Source: Pseudomonadota bacterium
Lineage (GTDB): Bacteria; Pseudomonadota; Gammaproteobacteria; Halothiobacillales; Halothiobacillaceae
Assembly: GCA_021795795.1 (NCBI GenBank)
Contig: JAJYPA010000013.1
Location: 1 to 51,791 of the forward strand
Length of the DNA: 51,791 nt
Reading direction: 5' to 3'
Shown here: piece by piece, positions 1 to 8,098 of the stretch
Layout: each line of letters starts with the position of its first letter
How positions within the stretch are numbered: the stretch's first letter is position 1
Made by a program: the position numbers and the translations under genes
The notes under the pieces: model-generated
Told to the model about the DNA's origin: nothing
The model's input: the letters and a program-made list of their open reading frames with translations, nothing else
Databases searched by the model: none

Positions 1-57
1 GATCACCCCCAGTCGGTCGACCTCTTGGTAACTCATCGTAATATGCTCCTCTGCCAT
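1..57 (-). CDS. ISNCY-like transposase, N-terminal fragment cut by window edge
   Basis: Reverse-strand reading from ATG at 57 gives 19 codons, MAEEHITMSYQEVDRLGVI, open to the window edge. A purine-rich Shine-Dalgarno (GGGAGG, 62-67) sits 4 nt upstream; a GTG at 60 is an alternative start. The short 'ITMS-QEVDRL-VI' opening resembles the start of the helix-turn-helix region of ISNCY/IS1202-type transposases, which is family knowledge recalled rather than searched. The catalytic part lies outside the window. It reads away from ssrS. Confidence 0.55.
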   Translation of the reverse strand, partial: MAEEHITMSYQEVDRLGVI

Positions 58-110
58 CACCCCTCCCGAAATCAAAAGGGGACATTTTAGAATTGGACAA
101 AGGGGACATT
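1..110. mobile_element. End of an insertion sequence (ISNCY-like), truncated by window edge
   Basis: Between the transposase start and the flanking chromosome, the motif AAAGGGGACATT occurs twice as a direct repeat (75-86 and 99-110, 24-bp period). Repeated GGGGACATT blocks next to a transposase start are typical of an IS terminus with internal transposase-binding copies. I place the outer boundary at about 110, but no target duplication can be seen because the other end is missing. Confidence 0.5.
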
Positions 111-143
111 ACGGCTTTGGGCTAACATACAAAGTAATCGCAC

Positions 144-172
144 TTGCTTAAAACGGATGGAAAGCCTAGGAT
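144..172 (+). promoter_or_regulatory. Sigma-70 promoter of ssrS
   Basis: TTGCTT (144-149) and TAGGAT (167-172) are separated by exactly 17 bp. The distance from the -10 box to the predicted 6S RNA 5' end (about 180) is right for transcription start. The outer IS end (about 110) lies only some 34 bp upstream of the -35 box. Confidence 0.6.
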
Positions 173-179
173 TGAACCA

Positions 180-361
180 GTCTTCTCGGACGTGCGTCAG
201 GTTGCTCTCTATCCCTTGAGCCTTAATCTGCGACATTGGGGGGCGCATCAAATGGATCGTGTGCAGGTCCGCTTCGTCGGAAAGCCTTACATCCATTGCG
301 CGCCGCCCAGCTTGAACCCTCGGTTCAAGGTCGAAGAGCCGCCAACGGCGTTTTGGAAGAC
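180..361 (+). ncRNA. ssrS: 6S RNA
   Basis: The 3' half keeps the E. coli 6S order: a GGTCCG..TCGGAAAGCCTTA block (268-290), then a C-rich stretch, then the TTGAACC..CGGTTCAAGG hairpin arm (311-330). The ends close by perfect pairing of GTCTTC (180-185) with GAAGAC (356-361), giving about 182 nt against 183-184 in E. coli. A CCTTGAGCC segment near 213-221 corresponds to the conserved CCCTGAGCC of the 5' strand. 6S RNA binds sigma-70 RNA polymerase holoenzyme in stationary phase. Location just upstream of fau is the conserved gammaproteobacterial arrangement. The exact 5' and 3' ends are inferred from the closing stem. Confidence 0.88.
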
Positions 362-384
362 GCTCAACCCACTAAAATTTCTGC

Positions 385-996
385 ATGAATCTCCCCTTAA
401 GCAAAACATCTCTTCGCCGCCAGCTTCGGCAGGCCAGAAAGTCGCTTCATGGCTACCAGCGGGATCGAAAACAGCAGCGCATTCAGCGTTTTCTCGCCGC
501 CATGCCACAGATTCGTACCGCGCGCCGCATAGCCGCCTACATGCCGTTCGACGGCGAACCCGATCTATTGCCCTTCATGCGGCGATTTGAGCGCAAAATC
601 TGGCTGCCGATGATTCGCCCGGACCTGCATTTGGATTTTCGGCCCGCATTCACACTCACCCCAAACGCACGGCTTCCCATAAACGCCCACCGTAACCGAT
701 TCGGCATTCTCGAATCACAACGCCTGCCGATACTCCGCAGCGCCCATATGGACGCGATTCTGATACCACTCGTCGGCTTCGATCGTAGCGGCAATCGGCT
801 GGGCATGGGGGCCGGTTTTTACGACCGAAGCCTGACTGGGCTTCGCCGCCCCAGACCCTGGTTGATCGGAATTGCATTCGATTGCCAGGAAACCGGACAT
901 TTGCCTGCCGATCCCTGGGATGTCCCGCTGGACTACATCGTGACCAATACCGGGATCATCAAAACCAACCACTACTCGATAAGGAAATTCGTATGA
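385..996 (+). CDS. fau: 5-formyltetrahydrofolate cyclo-ligase
   Basis: A 203-residue protein of normal family length. It converts 5-formyltetrahydrofolate to 5,10-methenyltetrahydrofolate using ATP, returning a storage or inhibitory folate to the one-carbon pool in the cytoplasm. The diagnostic C-terminal nucleotide/folate motif RLGMGAGFYDR lies at residues 138-148, with IPLVGFD just before it, and the N-terminal basic helix (SLRRQLRQARKSL) is typical. The gene follows 6S RNA by 24 nt, so it probably shares the ssrS transcript as in E. coli. Its stop overlaps the next start (ATGA, 993-996), implying translational coupling with the EVE-domain gene. Confidence 0.93.
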   Translation: MNLPLSKTSLRRQLRQARKSLHGYQRDRKQQRIQRFLAAMPQIRTARRIAAYMPFDGEPDLLPFMRRFERKIWLPMIRPDLHLDFRPAFTLTPNARLPINAHRNRFGILESQRLPILRSAHMDAILIPLVGFDRSGNRLGMGAGFYDRSLTGLRRPRPWLIGIAFDCQETGHLPADPWDVPLDYIVTNTGIIKTNHYSIRKFV

Positions 997-1460
997 ACCA
1001 CTGGCTGATGAAATGCGAACCCGATGTCTTTTCGATTGACGATCTGTCGCGTCAGAAAGTGGAAGGCTGGTACGGTATTCGAAACTATCAGGCCCGTAAC
1101 ATGATGCGCGATGTGATGAAGATCGGTGATCTGGTCTTCTTCTACCATTCCAACGTCAAGGTACCGGGTGTCGTCGGCATTATGGAAGTCATCAGCGCAG
1201 CCTACCCGGACCCTACGCAATTCGACCCGGATCACCACTATTTCGATCCCAAGTCCACACCGGAAAACCCGCGCTGGGTACAGGTGGATGTCCAGTATGT
1301 GCGCCATACCAAGCGCAACATTACCTTGCAAGAACTGAAAGACGACGAGATGCTGGAAGATCTGCCCCTGGTGCGGCGGGGAAACCGTTTGTCGATCATG
1401 CCCATCAGTGCACAAAACTGGACGCGCATTCTCGCTCGAGAAGATTTACCCGCCGCATAA
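993..1460 (+). CDS. EVE domain-containing protein (thymocyte nuclear protein 1 / YcgJ-like family)
   Basis: A 155-residue single-domain protein. The N-terminus MNHWLMKCEPDVFSIDDL and the following W-YGIRNYQARNMMRD are characteristic of EVE (PUA-like) proteins, which form a pocket thought to bind modified nucleobases in RNA or DNA. The substrate is unknown. I chose ATG 993 because it starts at the conserved MxHWLxK motif, follows AAGGAAA and overlaps the fau stop by ATGA; the frame stays open further upstream inside fau, but that extension is not conserved-looking. Confidence 0.9.
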   Translation: MNHWLMKCEPDVFSIDDLSRQKVEGWYGIRNYQARNMMRDVMKIGDLVFFYHSNVKVPGVVGIMEVISAAYPDPTQFDPDHHYFDPKSTPENPRWVQVDVQYVRHTKRNITLQELKDDEMLEDLPLVRRGNRLSIMPISAQNWTRILAREDLPAA

Positions 1461-1792
1461 GCGTCTCTTACTCCTTGCGGGTGTCCCACCTGACATGTGC
1501 AAGCTAACGCAGCTTCGAATTCTATTCAAACTGGTGATCCGGGTGATGACTATCTGCATCACAGATTCCAAATACCCAAGAGATTCCTCTGCCTGTACTA
1601 CCATCACCTCAAAGATCAGTCGAAGAACATTCCCTCCAGGAAATGAGTAATGTCAAAACGTAAGATTCCCAAGAGAATCTTAGCGCCAGGACCGTGATTT
1701 CGAGGTCAAGATCACTCTGAACTTAATGAAAAATGGCACACTAAAATCCAGTGTTGCTTTTCAATACCCTTATCCCGAGGAGACTATCGAAC
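1461..1792. other. Gene-free interval upstream of mscS with one perfect palindrome
   Basis: No convincing coding region. TAAGATTC (1661-1668) and GAATCTTA (1675-1682) form a perfect 8-bp inverted repeat around a 6-nt spacer about 110 bp upstream of the mscS start. It could be an operator or an RNA hairpin. A TAAAAT at about 1742-1747 could be a -10 box, but I see no good -35 at 17 bp. Confidence 0.4.
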
Positions 1793-2593
1793 ATGTTCGA
1801 CTCTGCACTGTTCCATAACGTAATCCAACCTTGGCTGATCAAAATCGGGTTCGCCTTCGCCATCGCCATAGTAGGTTATTACATCAGCCGCTGGACCGTA
1901 CCCTGGCTTGAGTGCGTATTACGAAAAGCACGGATAGATGTCATGCTGATTGGCTTTATCGTCTCCATCGCACGTACCATTTTCCTGCTCTTCATTGCGG
2001 TCGCTGCCTTGTCTCAACTGGGACTCGACACAACATCACTGGTAGCCCTCATCGGTGCCGCTGGCATTGCCGTTGGTCTTGCTCTCAAGGAATCTTTGGG
2101 AAATTTTGCAGCGGGCGTGATGATCCTTATTTTTCGCCCGTTCAAGATCGGTGACTTTGTCGAGGGCGCTAATGTGATGGGCACCATTAAGGAAATTGGT
2201 ATTTTCCAAACCCGCATGACCGATCCGACCAATGTTGAAATCATTGTGCCAAATGCCACCATATACAACAGCCCGATCAGAAATTTCAGCACCCATCCAA
2301 CGCGTCGGATTGAAATTGCCGTTGGCATCGATTATGCGAACGATCCACGACAAGCAAAAGAGATCATCGAGTCGCTTTGTGCGGCAGACAACAGGATACT
2401 GCCCGAACCTGCGCCGCTTGTGCTCGTCAATGATTTTGGCGCGTCGAGCATCGACTTGCTGGTCCGCGTTTGGGTTAATGCCAGCGATATATTGGCGGTT
2501 CAAACGGAACTTCGTGAGCAAATCAAGCAACGCTTTGATGAAGAGAATATCGGAATCCCATTTCCACAAATGGTACTCCGCCGACCCGATTAA
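1793..2593 (+). CDS. mscS: Small-conductance mechanosensitive channel (MscS family)
   Basis: A 266-residue membrane protein slightly shorter than E. coli MscS (286). Three N-terminal hydrophobic segments are visible (about 14-32, 50-75 and 80-112). The third is the Gly/Ala-rich pore helix (IGAAGIAVGLALKESLGNF) followed by FRPFKIGDFVE, the MscS signature leading into the cytoplasmic beta domain with IIVPNATIYNSPIRNFS. The channel opens under membrane tension to release solutes on hypo-osmotic shock. ATG 1793 follows GAGGAG (1777-1782); a GTG 42 nt upstream is an alternative without an RBS. It converges with rsmJ, with a 34-bp gap. Confidence 0.92.
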   Translation: MFDSALFHNVIQPWLIKIGFAFAIAIVGYYISRWTVPWLECVLRKARIDVMLIGFIVSIARTIFLLFIAVAALSQLGLDTTSLVALIGAAGIAVGLALKESLGNFAAGVMILIFRPFKIGDFVEGANVMGTIKEIGIFQTRMTDPTNVEIIVPNATIYNSPIRNFSTHPTRRIEIAVGIDYANDPRQAKEIIESLCAADNRILPEPAPLVLVNDFGASSIDLLVRVWVNASDILAVQTELREQIKQRFDEENIGIPFPQMVLRRPD

Positions 2594-2627
2594 CGATCAC
2601 AACCGATGCGCCACCAACGATTTACTG

Positions 2628-3476
2628 TTACTGCGATAGGGAAGCCGCAGGCTTGATATAACAATCGAAACGCACCCGACCACTACTGATGCTCATTGCA
2701 GGCACAGCACCCGCCAAAGCGGGCGCATGCGGTGGACGCTTGACCACATACCGATTCGCCGGTTGCCGACGCGCCCACGCGAACAGGGCATCGGCATCGG
2801 CATCGGCACCCACCAGTTCATGAAAGATGCGCATGTCCTTTTTCACCAGCGCAGACTTCTGCCGCTCTGGAAACATCGGATCCATCAACCAAACCGTATG
2901 TTCATCGGGTTTGATGGTGTCAGGCCAAACCGCTCGCGCGTCTGAACCATAAAGATGGATGCGCGATGCAATATCATGGGTCTTGGAATCCAACCTCGCG
3001 CGCATCAACGCATCAGATAACAGGAAGTGAATCAGTGGATGTCGTTCGAAAGCAAACACGGTGCTACCCGTACTGGCTAACGCCCAGGCATCACGACCCA
3101 AACCTGCCGTCAGATCGATAACCATTGGACGACGATTGGCACGCAAACCGGCCGCTTTTGCAAGGGGTTCACGCAAAGCCATTGGTTGATTGAAACGGGC
3201 ATTCTGAACGAAATCAATACAGAGGGAATGGCGACCAAATATATCGATGCCTTTTGGCGGAAACAGCTGCCAACAGCCTTCTGAATGCGTGAGAACGAAA
3301 TGATCCGGCTGGACATCGAGCACTTCTTCCGTACCGATTATCGGGATGGAAAGATTACGCAGCTCTTGAATCTGGCAGCTTCCATATTCATCTGCGCTGG
3401 CGGCCGGCATGACCAGTCGAACCTTTTCCCACCATGGAGATGACGACGAGGTCATCAAGGAATGATTCAGATCCAC
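2628..3476 (-). CDS. rsmJ: 16S rRNA m2G1516 methyltransferase RsmJ
   Basis: A 282-residue SAM-dependent methyltransferase. Motif I is DLTAGLGRDAWALASTGS, followed by an acidic residue in FAFERHP; the catalytic-region motif is DPMFPERQKSALVKKDMR with the ELVGADADADALF extension, the RsmJ (YhiQ) pattern. It methylates G1516 of 16S rRNA. The GTG at 3476 overlaps the argA stop by 10 nt, suggesting co-translation; ATG 3455 is an alternative start. A hexanucleotide repeat at about 2787-2808 encodes the GADADADA stretch and cannot shift frame. The protein ends 34 nt from the convergent mscS. Confidence 0.9.
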   Translation of the reverse strand: MDLNHSLMTSSSSPWWEKVRLVMPAASADEYGSCQIQELRNLSIPIIGTEEVLDVQPDHFVLTHSEGCWQLFPPKGIDIFGRHSLCIDFVQNARFNQPMALREPLAKAAGLRANRRPMVIDLTAGLGRDAWALASTGSTVFAFERHPLIHFLLSDALMRARLDSKTHDIASRIHLYGSDARAVWPDTIKPDEHTVWLMDPMFPERQKSALVKKDMRIFHELVGADADADALFAWARRQPANRYVVKRPPHAPALAGAVPAMSISSGRVRFDCYIKPAASLSQ

Positions 3477-4834
3477 TTACGGTAGATTTTGGAATTGCGC
3501 TTGAAGTTGTACAAGGCTTGCCGCTCCGTTGGCAGAGCAGAGATGTTTTCAGCCACGAACCCTTTTTCCTTAAAGAAAGCCATGGTCTGCGTCGATAGAA
3601 GAAACAGCGATTTCAGCCCCATGGACCGGGCACGCAACTCAAGGAAGCTCAGCAAGCGGCCTGCCCGTCCGCCCCGTTGATAAGCGGGATGGACCACCAG
3701 AGCAGCCAATTCGGCCGACTGGGATTCTGGATAAGGATAAAGAGCGGCACAACCGATGATATCGCCATCACGTTCAATCACCACGAAACGATCCAGCTCC
3801 AACTCAAGCTGTTCGCGCGACCGGCGAACCAAAACGCCGGTTTGCTCCAAGGGTTCGATCAGCGCAACAATACCGCCAATGTCATCAAGACTGGCCGCCC
3901 GAATACGCTCGAAGGGCTCGACAGAAATCAGCGTGCCGCTGCCATCGCGGGTAAAGAGTTCGACTAGCAACGCGCCATCATCTTCACGGTCGACGAGATG
4001 AACACGATCCACACCGCGAGAACAGGCACGTATCGCGCTTTCCAGATGCAAACGGAACTCATCCGATAGCGTTGAACCGGATTGCGACAGAAGCTGGTGC
4101 ACGTCCGCCAGCCCCATAACCGAAGGTAGATCATCGACGGGATCGGTCAGGAAAATCAGCTTGTCGGCACCGAGGCTGACTGCCAGCGACTCCGCCACTT
4201 CTTCGGCACGCAAATTGTAAAGCTCGCCAGTGGGCGAAAAACCGAGGTTACTCTGCACCACGATCGAGCCGTCGCCCAGCGCATCCCGAATGCCGTCTAC
4301 GTCGACTCGGCGTACGGCACCGGTAAAGCCCAGATCAACGCCATCAATAACCCCCATCGGGCGCGCGGTCACGAAGTTGCCGGTCAGCACACGTTGCGCC
4401 AGGCCCGAACCCGACGACATGCTCAGCCGGGTCGATAGCCAGGAAAGCAGATCGAACTGCAATGCACCCACTGCCTCGGTCACCGGATCGATCATTTCGA
4501 ACTCGGTGATGCGCAATCCCTGATGGAATCGGGGTTCAAAGCCAGCCAAGGCCAGGCGGCGATTGATCTGGGGGCGCGCACCGGGCACCAAAACCAAACG
4601 AACGCCCAGATCCGCCAACAGGACCAGATCACGCACCACACGATTGAATGACTCGGGTTCGGCCAACGCCTCCCCACCAAAGGCCACCACGAAAACCTTC
4701 CCTTCGTGCTCACGAATGTAGGGCACGGCATTACGCAGCCCCTGCACAAGCACCTGCTGAGGACTAAGAACGGTGCTGTCCGTTTCCGTGACGCCACCCT
4801 TTAACCGCAAGTGCGTATTCATGCCGAATGACAC
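3467..4834 (-). CDS. argA: N-acetylglutamate synthase (amino-acid N-acetyltransferase)
   Basis: A 455-residue classical two-domain ArgA. An N-terminal amino-acid-kinase-like domain (about 30-290) starts with FVVAFGGEAL and contains RLVLVPGARPQI, which binds arginine for feedback control. A C-terminal GNAT domain (about 310-455) carries the acetyl-CoA loop HPAYQRGGRAGRLLSF. The enzyme makes N-acetylglutamate from glutamate and acetyl-CoA, the first step of arginine biosynthesis. The frame opens with GTG 4834; ATG 4822 (MNTHLRLKGG) is equally plausible. It is the third gene of an argD-argF-argA run, 40 nt after argF. Confidence 0.93.
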   Translation of the reverse strand: MSFGMNTHLRLKGGVTETDSTVLSPQQVLVQGLRNAVPYIREHEGKVFVVAFGGEALAEPESFNRVVRDLVLLADLGVRLVLVPGARPQINRRLALAGFEPRFHQGLRITEFEMIDPVTEAVGALQFDLLSWLSTRLSMSSGSGLAQRVLTGNFVTARPMGVIDGVDLGFTGAVRRVDVDGIRDALGDGSIVVQSNLGFSPTGELYNLRAEEVAESLAVSLGADKLIFLTDPVDDLPSVMGLADVHQLLSQSGSTLSDEFRLHLESAIRACSRGVDRVHLVDREDDGALLVELFTRDGSGTLISVEPFERIRAASLDDIGGIVALIEPLEQTGVLVRRSREQLELELDRFVVIERDGDIIGCAALYPYPESQSAELAALVVHPAYQRGGRAGRLLSFLELRARSMGLKSLFLLSTQTMAFFKEKGFVAENISALPTERQALYNFKRNSKIYRKWI

Positions 4835-4874
4835 TCAGCGTTCATGGTCAGGCCGGACAAGGCGCTGAACCCGA

Positions 4875-5813
4875 TTAGATAACAGGGTTGCCGACATCAT
4901 CAGAGACTTCACCCAAAATCAAAAACTCAAGCAAGGCTTTCTGTGTGTGCAGGCGTGCTTCAGCCTCTTGCCAAACGACACTTTGTGGGCCATCAATGAC
5001 TTCTGCCGTTACTTCTTCGCCACGATGAGCGGGCAGGCAATGCATGAACAAGGCATCGGAATGGGCACGCGCCATGACATCATCGTCGATCACAAAGGTC
5101 TTGAAATCCCGTAAGCGGCGCTCCCGCTCGTCTTCTTGCCCCATACTGGCCCAGACGTCGGTAACTACAAGATCGGCACCGGAAGCGGCCTCATACGAGG
5201 TACGGACAAGATGAACACGATCACCCGCGGCAGCCACAACGGCCGGATCCGGTTGATAACCCTCCGGGGTGGCGATCATCAACTCGAAATCGAATACCTG
5301 TGCTGCGTTGATATACGAATGGCACATATTGAAACCGTCACCGATCCACGCCACGCGTTTGCCCTGAATGGAGCCGCGATTCTGTTCAAAAGCGAACACA
5401 TCGGCCAGCAGCTGGCAGGGGTGGTTCAGGTCGGTCAGCGCATTGATCACGGGTACACGGGAATAAGCGGCAAATTGCTCCACCATGTGGTGATCTTTTG
5501 CACGGATCATGACCGCATCGACCATCCGTGAAATGACCCGAGCGGAATCCTCGATCGGCTCACCCCGCCCCAATTGGGTATCACGCGGCGACAGAAAGAT
5601 GGCCGTGCCGCCTAGTTGGGCGATACCCGCCTCGAAGGACAATCGCGTACGTGTTGACGCCTTTTCGAAGATCATCCCCAAGACTCGTTGACGGAGGGTG
5701 GCCGGGCGAATACCCGCATCATAGGCCTTCTTGAGCGCCTCGGCCCGAGCAAGAATTCGACGATAGTCCGCCAGGGAATAATCCAGCAAACTCAAGAAAT
5801 GACGCACTGACAT
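4875..5813 (-). CDS. argF: Ornithine carbamoyltransferase
   Basis: A 312-residue cytosolic enzyme joining ornithine and carbamoyl phosphate to citrulline. It has the carbamoyl-phosphate-binding [11 protein letters not shown] near residue 53, [12 protein letters not shown] in the middle, GDGFNMCHS (ornithine side) and the C-terminal [12 protein letters not shown] containing the reactive cysteine. Length fits the anabolic family. It lies between argD and argA, with a 117-nt gap from argD that might hold a secondary promoter, though I see no clear one. Confidence 0.95.
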   Translation of the reverse strand: MSVRHFLSLLDYSLADYRRILARAEALKKAYDAGIRPATLRQRVLGMIFEKASTRTRLSFEAGIAQLGGTAIFLSPRDTQLGRGEPIEDSARVISRMVDAVMIRAKDHHMVEQFAAYSRVPVINALTDLNHPCQLLADVFAFEQNRGSIQGKRVAWIGDGFNMCHSYINAAQVFDFELMIATPEGYQPDPAVVAAAGDRVHLVRTSYEAASGADLVVTDVWASMGQEDERERRLRDFKTFVIDDDVMARAHSDALFMHCLPAHRGEEVTAEVIDGPQSVVWQEAEARLHTQKALLEFLILGEVSDDVGNPVI

Positions 5814-5930
5814 AAAAAATCTCTATCTATCGGGTCGCGGCACAGTGCCACATCACCCCAACCATTTTTGATCGATCTCATGAACGGCAACGCTACCCAG
5901 GGAAGCGCCCTGCCCGAACCCTAAACCAGG

Positions 5931-7130
5931 TTAATCCGTTACTTGAGTCGCATTGGCATCCAACCAGGCCAAAACCAAGTCACCCAGGCGTTTCACGAGG
6001 TCATCGGCTTGTTCATTGGACAAGATCAACGGCGGTAGCAACCGGATCACAGAACCAGCGGTGACATTGATCAACAAACCTTCATCCAAGGCAAGACGCA
6101 CCAATTCGCCACAGGGTCGATCCAGCACGACGCCAATCATCAAGCCCCGACCACGCAGTTCAAGCACAGCGGACTGACCGGCAAACACCGCCAGCAAACC
6201 ACTGCGAATCCGCTCACTCAACTGTGCCGCACGTGAAACGAGCTGGTCCCGCTCAATCACGCTCAGAACCGTATGCGCAACTCGACAAACCAAGGGGTTG
6301 CCACCAAAAGTTGAACCATGATTGCCCGGCGCGAACAGGGTCGCGGCCTTGCCTGCACCAAGACAAGCGCCAATCGGAACACCATTCCCGAGCCCCTTGG
6401 CCAAACTCATAACATCAGGCAACAAGCCTTCTTCATGCTGGAATCCGAACCACTTCCCGGTACGACCGATGCCGGTTTGCACTTCATCGACCATCATCAA
6501 CCAGTCATGCTGGTTACATAATGCACGAATACCACGTAAATATCCCTCGGGCGCCGCACGGACACCACCCTCGCCTTGAACGGGCTCGACCAGAACTGCC
6601 ACGACGTTGTCGTGTAACGCTGCCATCCGCTCGATCGCTTCCAGGTCACCATAGGGCACGCGCAGGAAGCCGGCAACCAAGGGCTCGAACCCCTTTTGGA
6701 TGGCCGGATTCCCGGTCGCGGCCAGCGTGGCCAGCGTCCGGCCATGGAAACTATTCTCCATTACCAGAATCTGCGGATTTTCGATCTGCCGTTGATGCGC
6801 AAACAGCCGCACCAGCTTGATTGCAGCCTCGTTCGCTTCCGCCCCTGAATTGGCGAAAAACACCGATTCCATGCCGGAAATCTCGGCCAACTTGTCGGCC
6901 AGTCGGGATTGCCAGAGCACCCCGTAGACATTGGATGTATGAATGAGGGTCTGTGCCTGATCACAAATGGCTTCACTGATATCAGGATGGGCGTGCCCCA
7001 AGCCCGTCACTGCGATACCGCTCAATGCGTCCAGATACTCGCGCCCTGCCTCATCCCACAAGCGCGCACCCTCGCCACGAACAAACGTAACCGGCTGCCG
7101 GTTATAGGTAGACATCAAATGGCTGCTCAT
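5931..7130 (-). CDS. argD: Acetylornithine aminotransferase
   Basis: A PLP-dependent class III aminotransferase (399 residues from the chosen start). Visible motifs are the glycine-rich ANSGAEANEAAIKLVR, the cofactor-binding VDEVQTGIGRTG and SLAKGLGNG with the Schiff-base lysine, then HGSTFGGNPLV. It transaminates N-acetylglutamate semialdehyde in arginine synthesis. Start: the frame extends to 7181, but ATG 7130 overlaps by ATGA the stop of a 9-codon ORF with a strong RBS (7127-7156), so initiation here by translational coupling is likely; ATG 7115 (MSTYNRQPV) is another candidate. It is first in the argD-argF-argA-rsmJ run. Confidence 0.93.
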   Translation of the reverse strand: MSSHLMSTYNRQPVTFVRGEGARLWDEAGREYLDALSGIAVTGLGHAHPDISEAICDQAQTLIHTSNVYGVLWQSRLADKLAEISGMESVFFANSGAEANEAAIKLVRLFAHQRQIENPQILVMENSFHGRTLATLAATGNPAIQKGFEPLVAGFLRVPYGDLEAIERMAALHDNVVAVLVEPVQGEGGVRAAPEGYLRGIRALCNQHDWLMMVDEVQTGIGRTGKWFGFQHEEGLLPDVMSLAKGLGNGVPIGACLGAGKAATLFAPGNHGSTFGGNPLVCRVAHTVLSVIERDQLVSRAAQLSERIRSGLLAVFAGQSAVLELRGRGLMIGVVLDRPCGELVRLALDEGLLINVTAGSVIRLLPPLILSNEQADDLVKRLGDLVLAWLDANATQVTD

Positions 7131-7156
7131 TTGGCTGCTCTCATCTGAATATTCAT
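7127..7156 (-). CDS. Candidate 9-codon leader ORF coupled to argD
   Basis: The reading MNIQMRAAK starts at ATG 7156, is preceded by AGGAG (7166-7170, 9-nt spacing), and stops with TGA at 7129-7127 overlapping the argD ATG (7130). argD itself has no recognisable RBS, so ribosomes may load here and re-initiate. One arginine codon is present, too few for a classical arginine attenuator. This is prediction from sequence only. Confidence 0.45.
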   Translation of the reverse strand: MNIQMRAAK

Positions 7157-7215
7157 GGTGTGATGCTCCTGACCAATGCATCTAGTGACGTAATGTAAAT
7201 AAAGATACAACAAAT

Positions 7216-7237
7216 AAAGGGGATTCGAGCCCCCTTT
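7216..7237. other. Hairpin in the argD 5' region
   Basis: AAAGGGG (7216-7222) pairs with CCCCTTT (7231-7237) around an 8-nt loop. Read toward argD it is followed by ATTTGTTG, only weakly T-rich; read toward ubiG by GTTTGAGC. It lies between the divergent argD and ubiG starts, so it may be a weak bidirectional terminator or part of the argD leader. The loop GATTCGAGC resembles a tRNA T-arm by chance. Confidence 0.35.
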
Positions 7238-7305
7238 GTTTGAGCTTATCATAAAAGCAGAAACCTTCCTCGTGTATACGCGACTCAAAACACGATGTGC
7301 CCTGC

Positions 7306-7311
7306 TAGAAT
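7306..7311 (+). promoter_or_regulatory. Possible extended -10 box for ubiG
   Basis: TGCTAGAAT (7303-7311) fits an extended -10 (TGn plus TAGAAT) 73 bp upstream of the ubiG start. The -35 position (about 7283-7288, ACTCAA) is poor, as can occur at extended -10 promoters. Confidence 0.35.
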
Positions 7312-7384
7312 AAACACGCCAATGCGGCCAGACCCTTACCGGAATCGAGCTGTTCATTCCCCCTTCCTTGTCGAGAAAAATCGT

Positions 7385-8098
7385 ATGACAGCCCAATCAA
7401 GTGCCCGCGCCGATGAGCTGCTTAAGTTCAACCAATTATCCGACCAATGGTGGGATCAGGACGGTGCATTTGCCGCGCTTCACGCCATCAACCCCTTACG
7501 CATCCGGTTCATAAGCCAATATGCCGAACTATCTGGTGCTCGCGTGCTTGACGTCGGTTGTGGCGGAGGGATTCTAAGCGAAGGACTCGCGCAGGAAGGC
7601 GCGAAGGTCACTGCATTGGATCTGGCTGCCGATGCGTTGCAAGCGGCAAAAAAGCACGCGAATGAACATGGTTTGAATATCGACTATCGTCTGGAAGACA
7701 TTCTTTCGTTTGCCGAAACGCAGGCAGGCACCTTTGATCAGGTCACTTGCATGGAAATGCTGGAACACGTCGACCAACCCGAGTCCATTGTTCAAGCATT
7801 GGCCAAAGTAGTTAAACCGGGCGGATGGGTGTTTTTATCCACTTTGAATCGAAATCCGAAATCATGGTTATTCGGCATTGTTGCAGCAGAATATCTGCTC
7901 AAATTGGTACCTCGTGGCACGCATGATCACAAGCGGTTCATCAAGCCGTCCGAACTGGCACACATGGCCCGTCAGGTCGGGCTCACCCCCGTGGCGTTCA
8001 GCGGCATTACCTACAACCCCCTTACCCGTTCGTATGCACTGAATGCGCAGGATCTGGACGTAAACTATCTCATGGCCTGCCGTCGCCATGAGATTTGA
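7385..8098 (+). CDS. ubiG: Ubiquinone biosynthesis O-methyltransferase UbiG
   Basis: A 237-residue SAM methyltransferase performing both O-methylations of ubiquinone synthesis. The family N-terminus (DELLKFNQLSDQWWDQDG) and SAM motif I (VLDVGCGGGILSEGLA, then TALD) are clear, followed by CMEMLEHV and PGGWVFLSTLNRNPKSW. ATG 7385 was chosen because homologous proteins begin close to this motif; the frame stays open to 7295. The downstream phosphatase gene overlaps its 3' end by 11 nt, so the two are coupled. Confidence 0.94.
   Translation: MTAQSSARADELLKFNQLSDQWWDQDGAFAALHAINPLRIRFISQYAELSGARVLDVGCGGGILSEGLAQEGAKVTALDLAADALQAAKKHANEHGLNIDYRLEDILSFAETQAGTFDQVTCMEMLEHVDQPESIVQALAKVVKPGGWVFLSTLNRNPKSWLFGIVAAEYLLKLVPRGTHDHKRFIKPSELAHMARQVGLTPVAFSGITYNPLTRSYALNAQDLDVNYLMACRRHEI

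Noticed and set aside
2787..2808. GGCATC hexanucleotide repeat in rsmJ as a phase-variation site
   Set aside because: A six-base unit keeps the frame and only changes an Asp-Ala repeat; there are too few copies to suggest contingency switching.
7146..7156. TGAATATTCA as an ArgR box for the arginine genes
   Set aside because: The ARG box has TNAAT and ATTNA separated by four bases; here the halves are directly adjacent and only one copy is present.
7216..7237. tRNA-like T-arm sequence (GATTCGAGC within a stem)
   Set aside because: No acceptor, D or anticodon arm is present around it, so not a tRNA or tRNA remnant that I can support.
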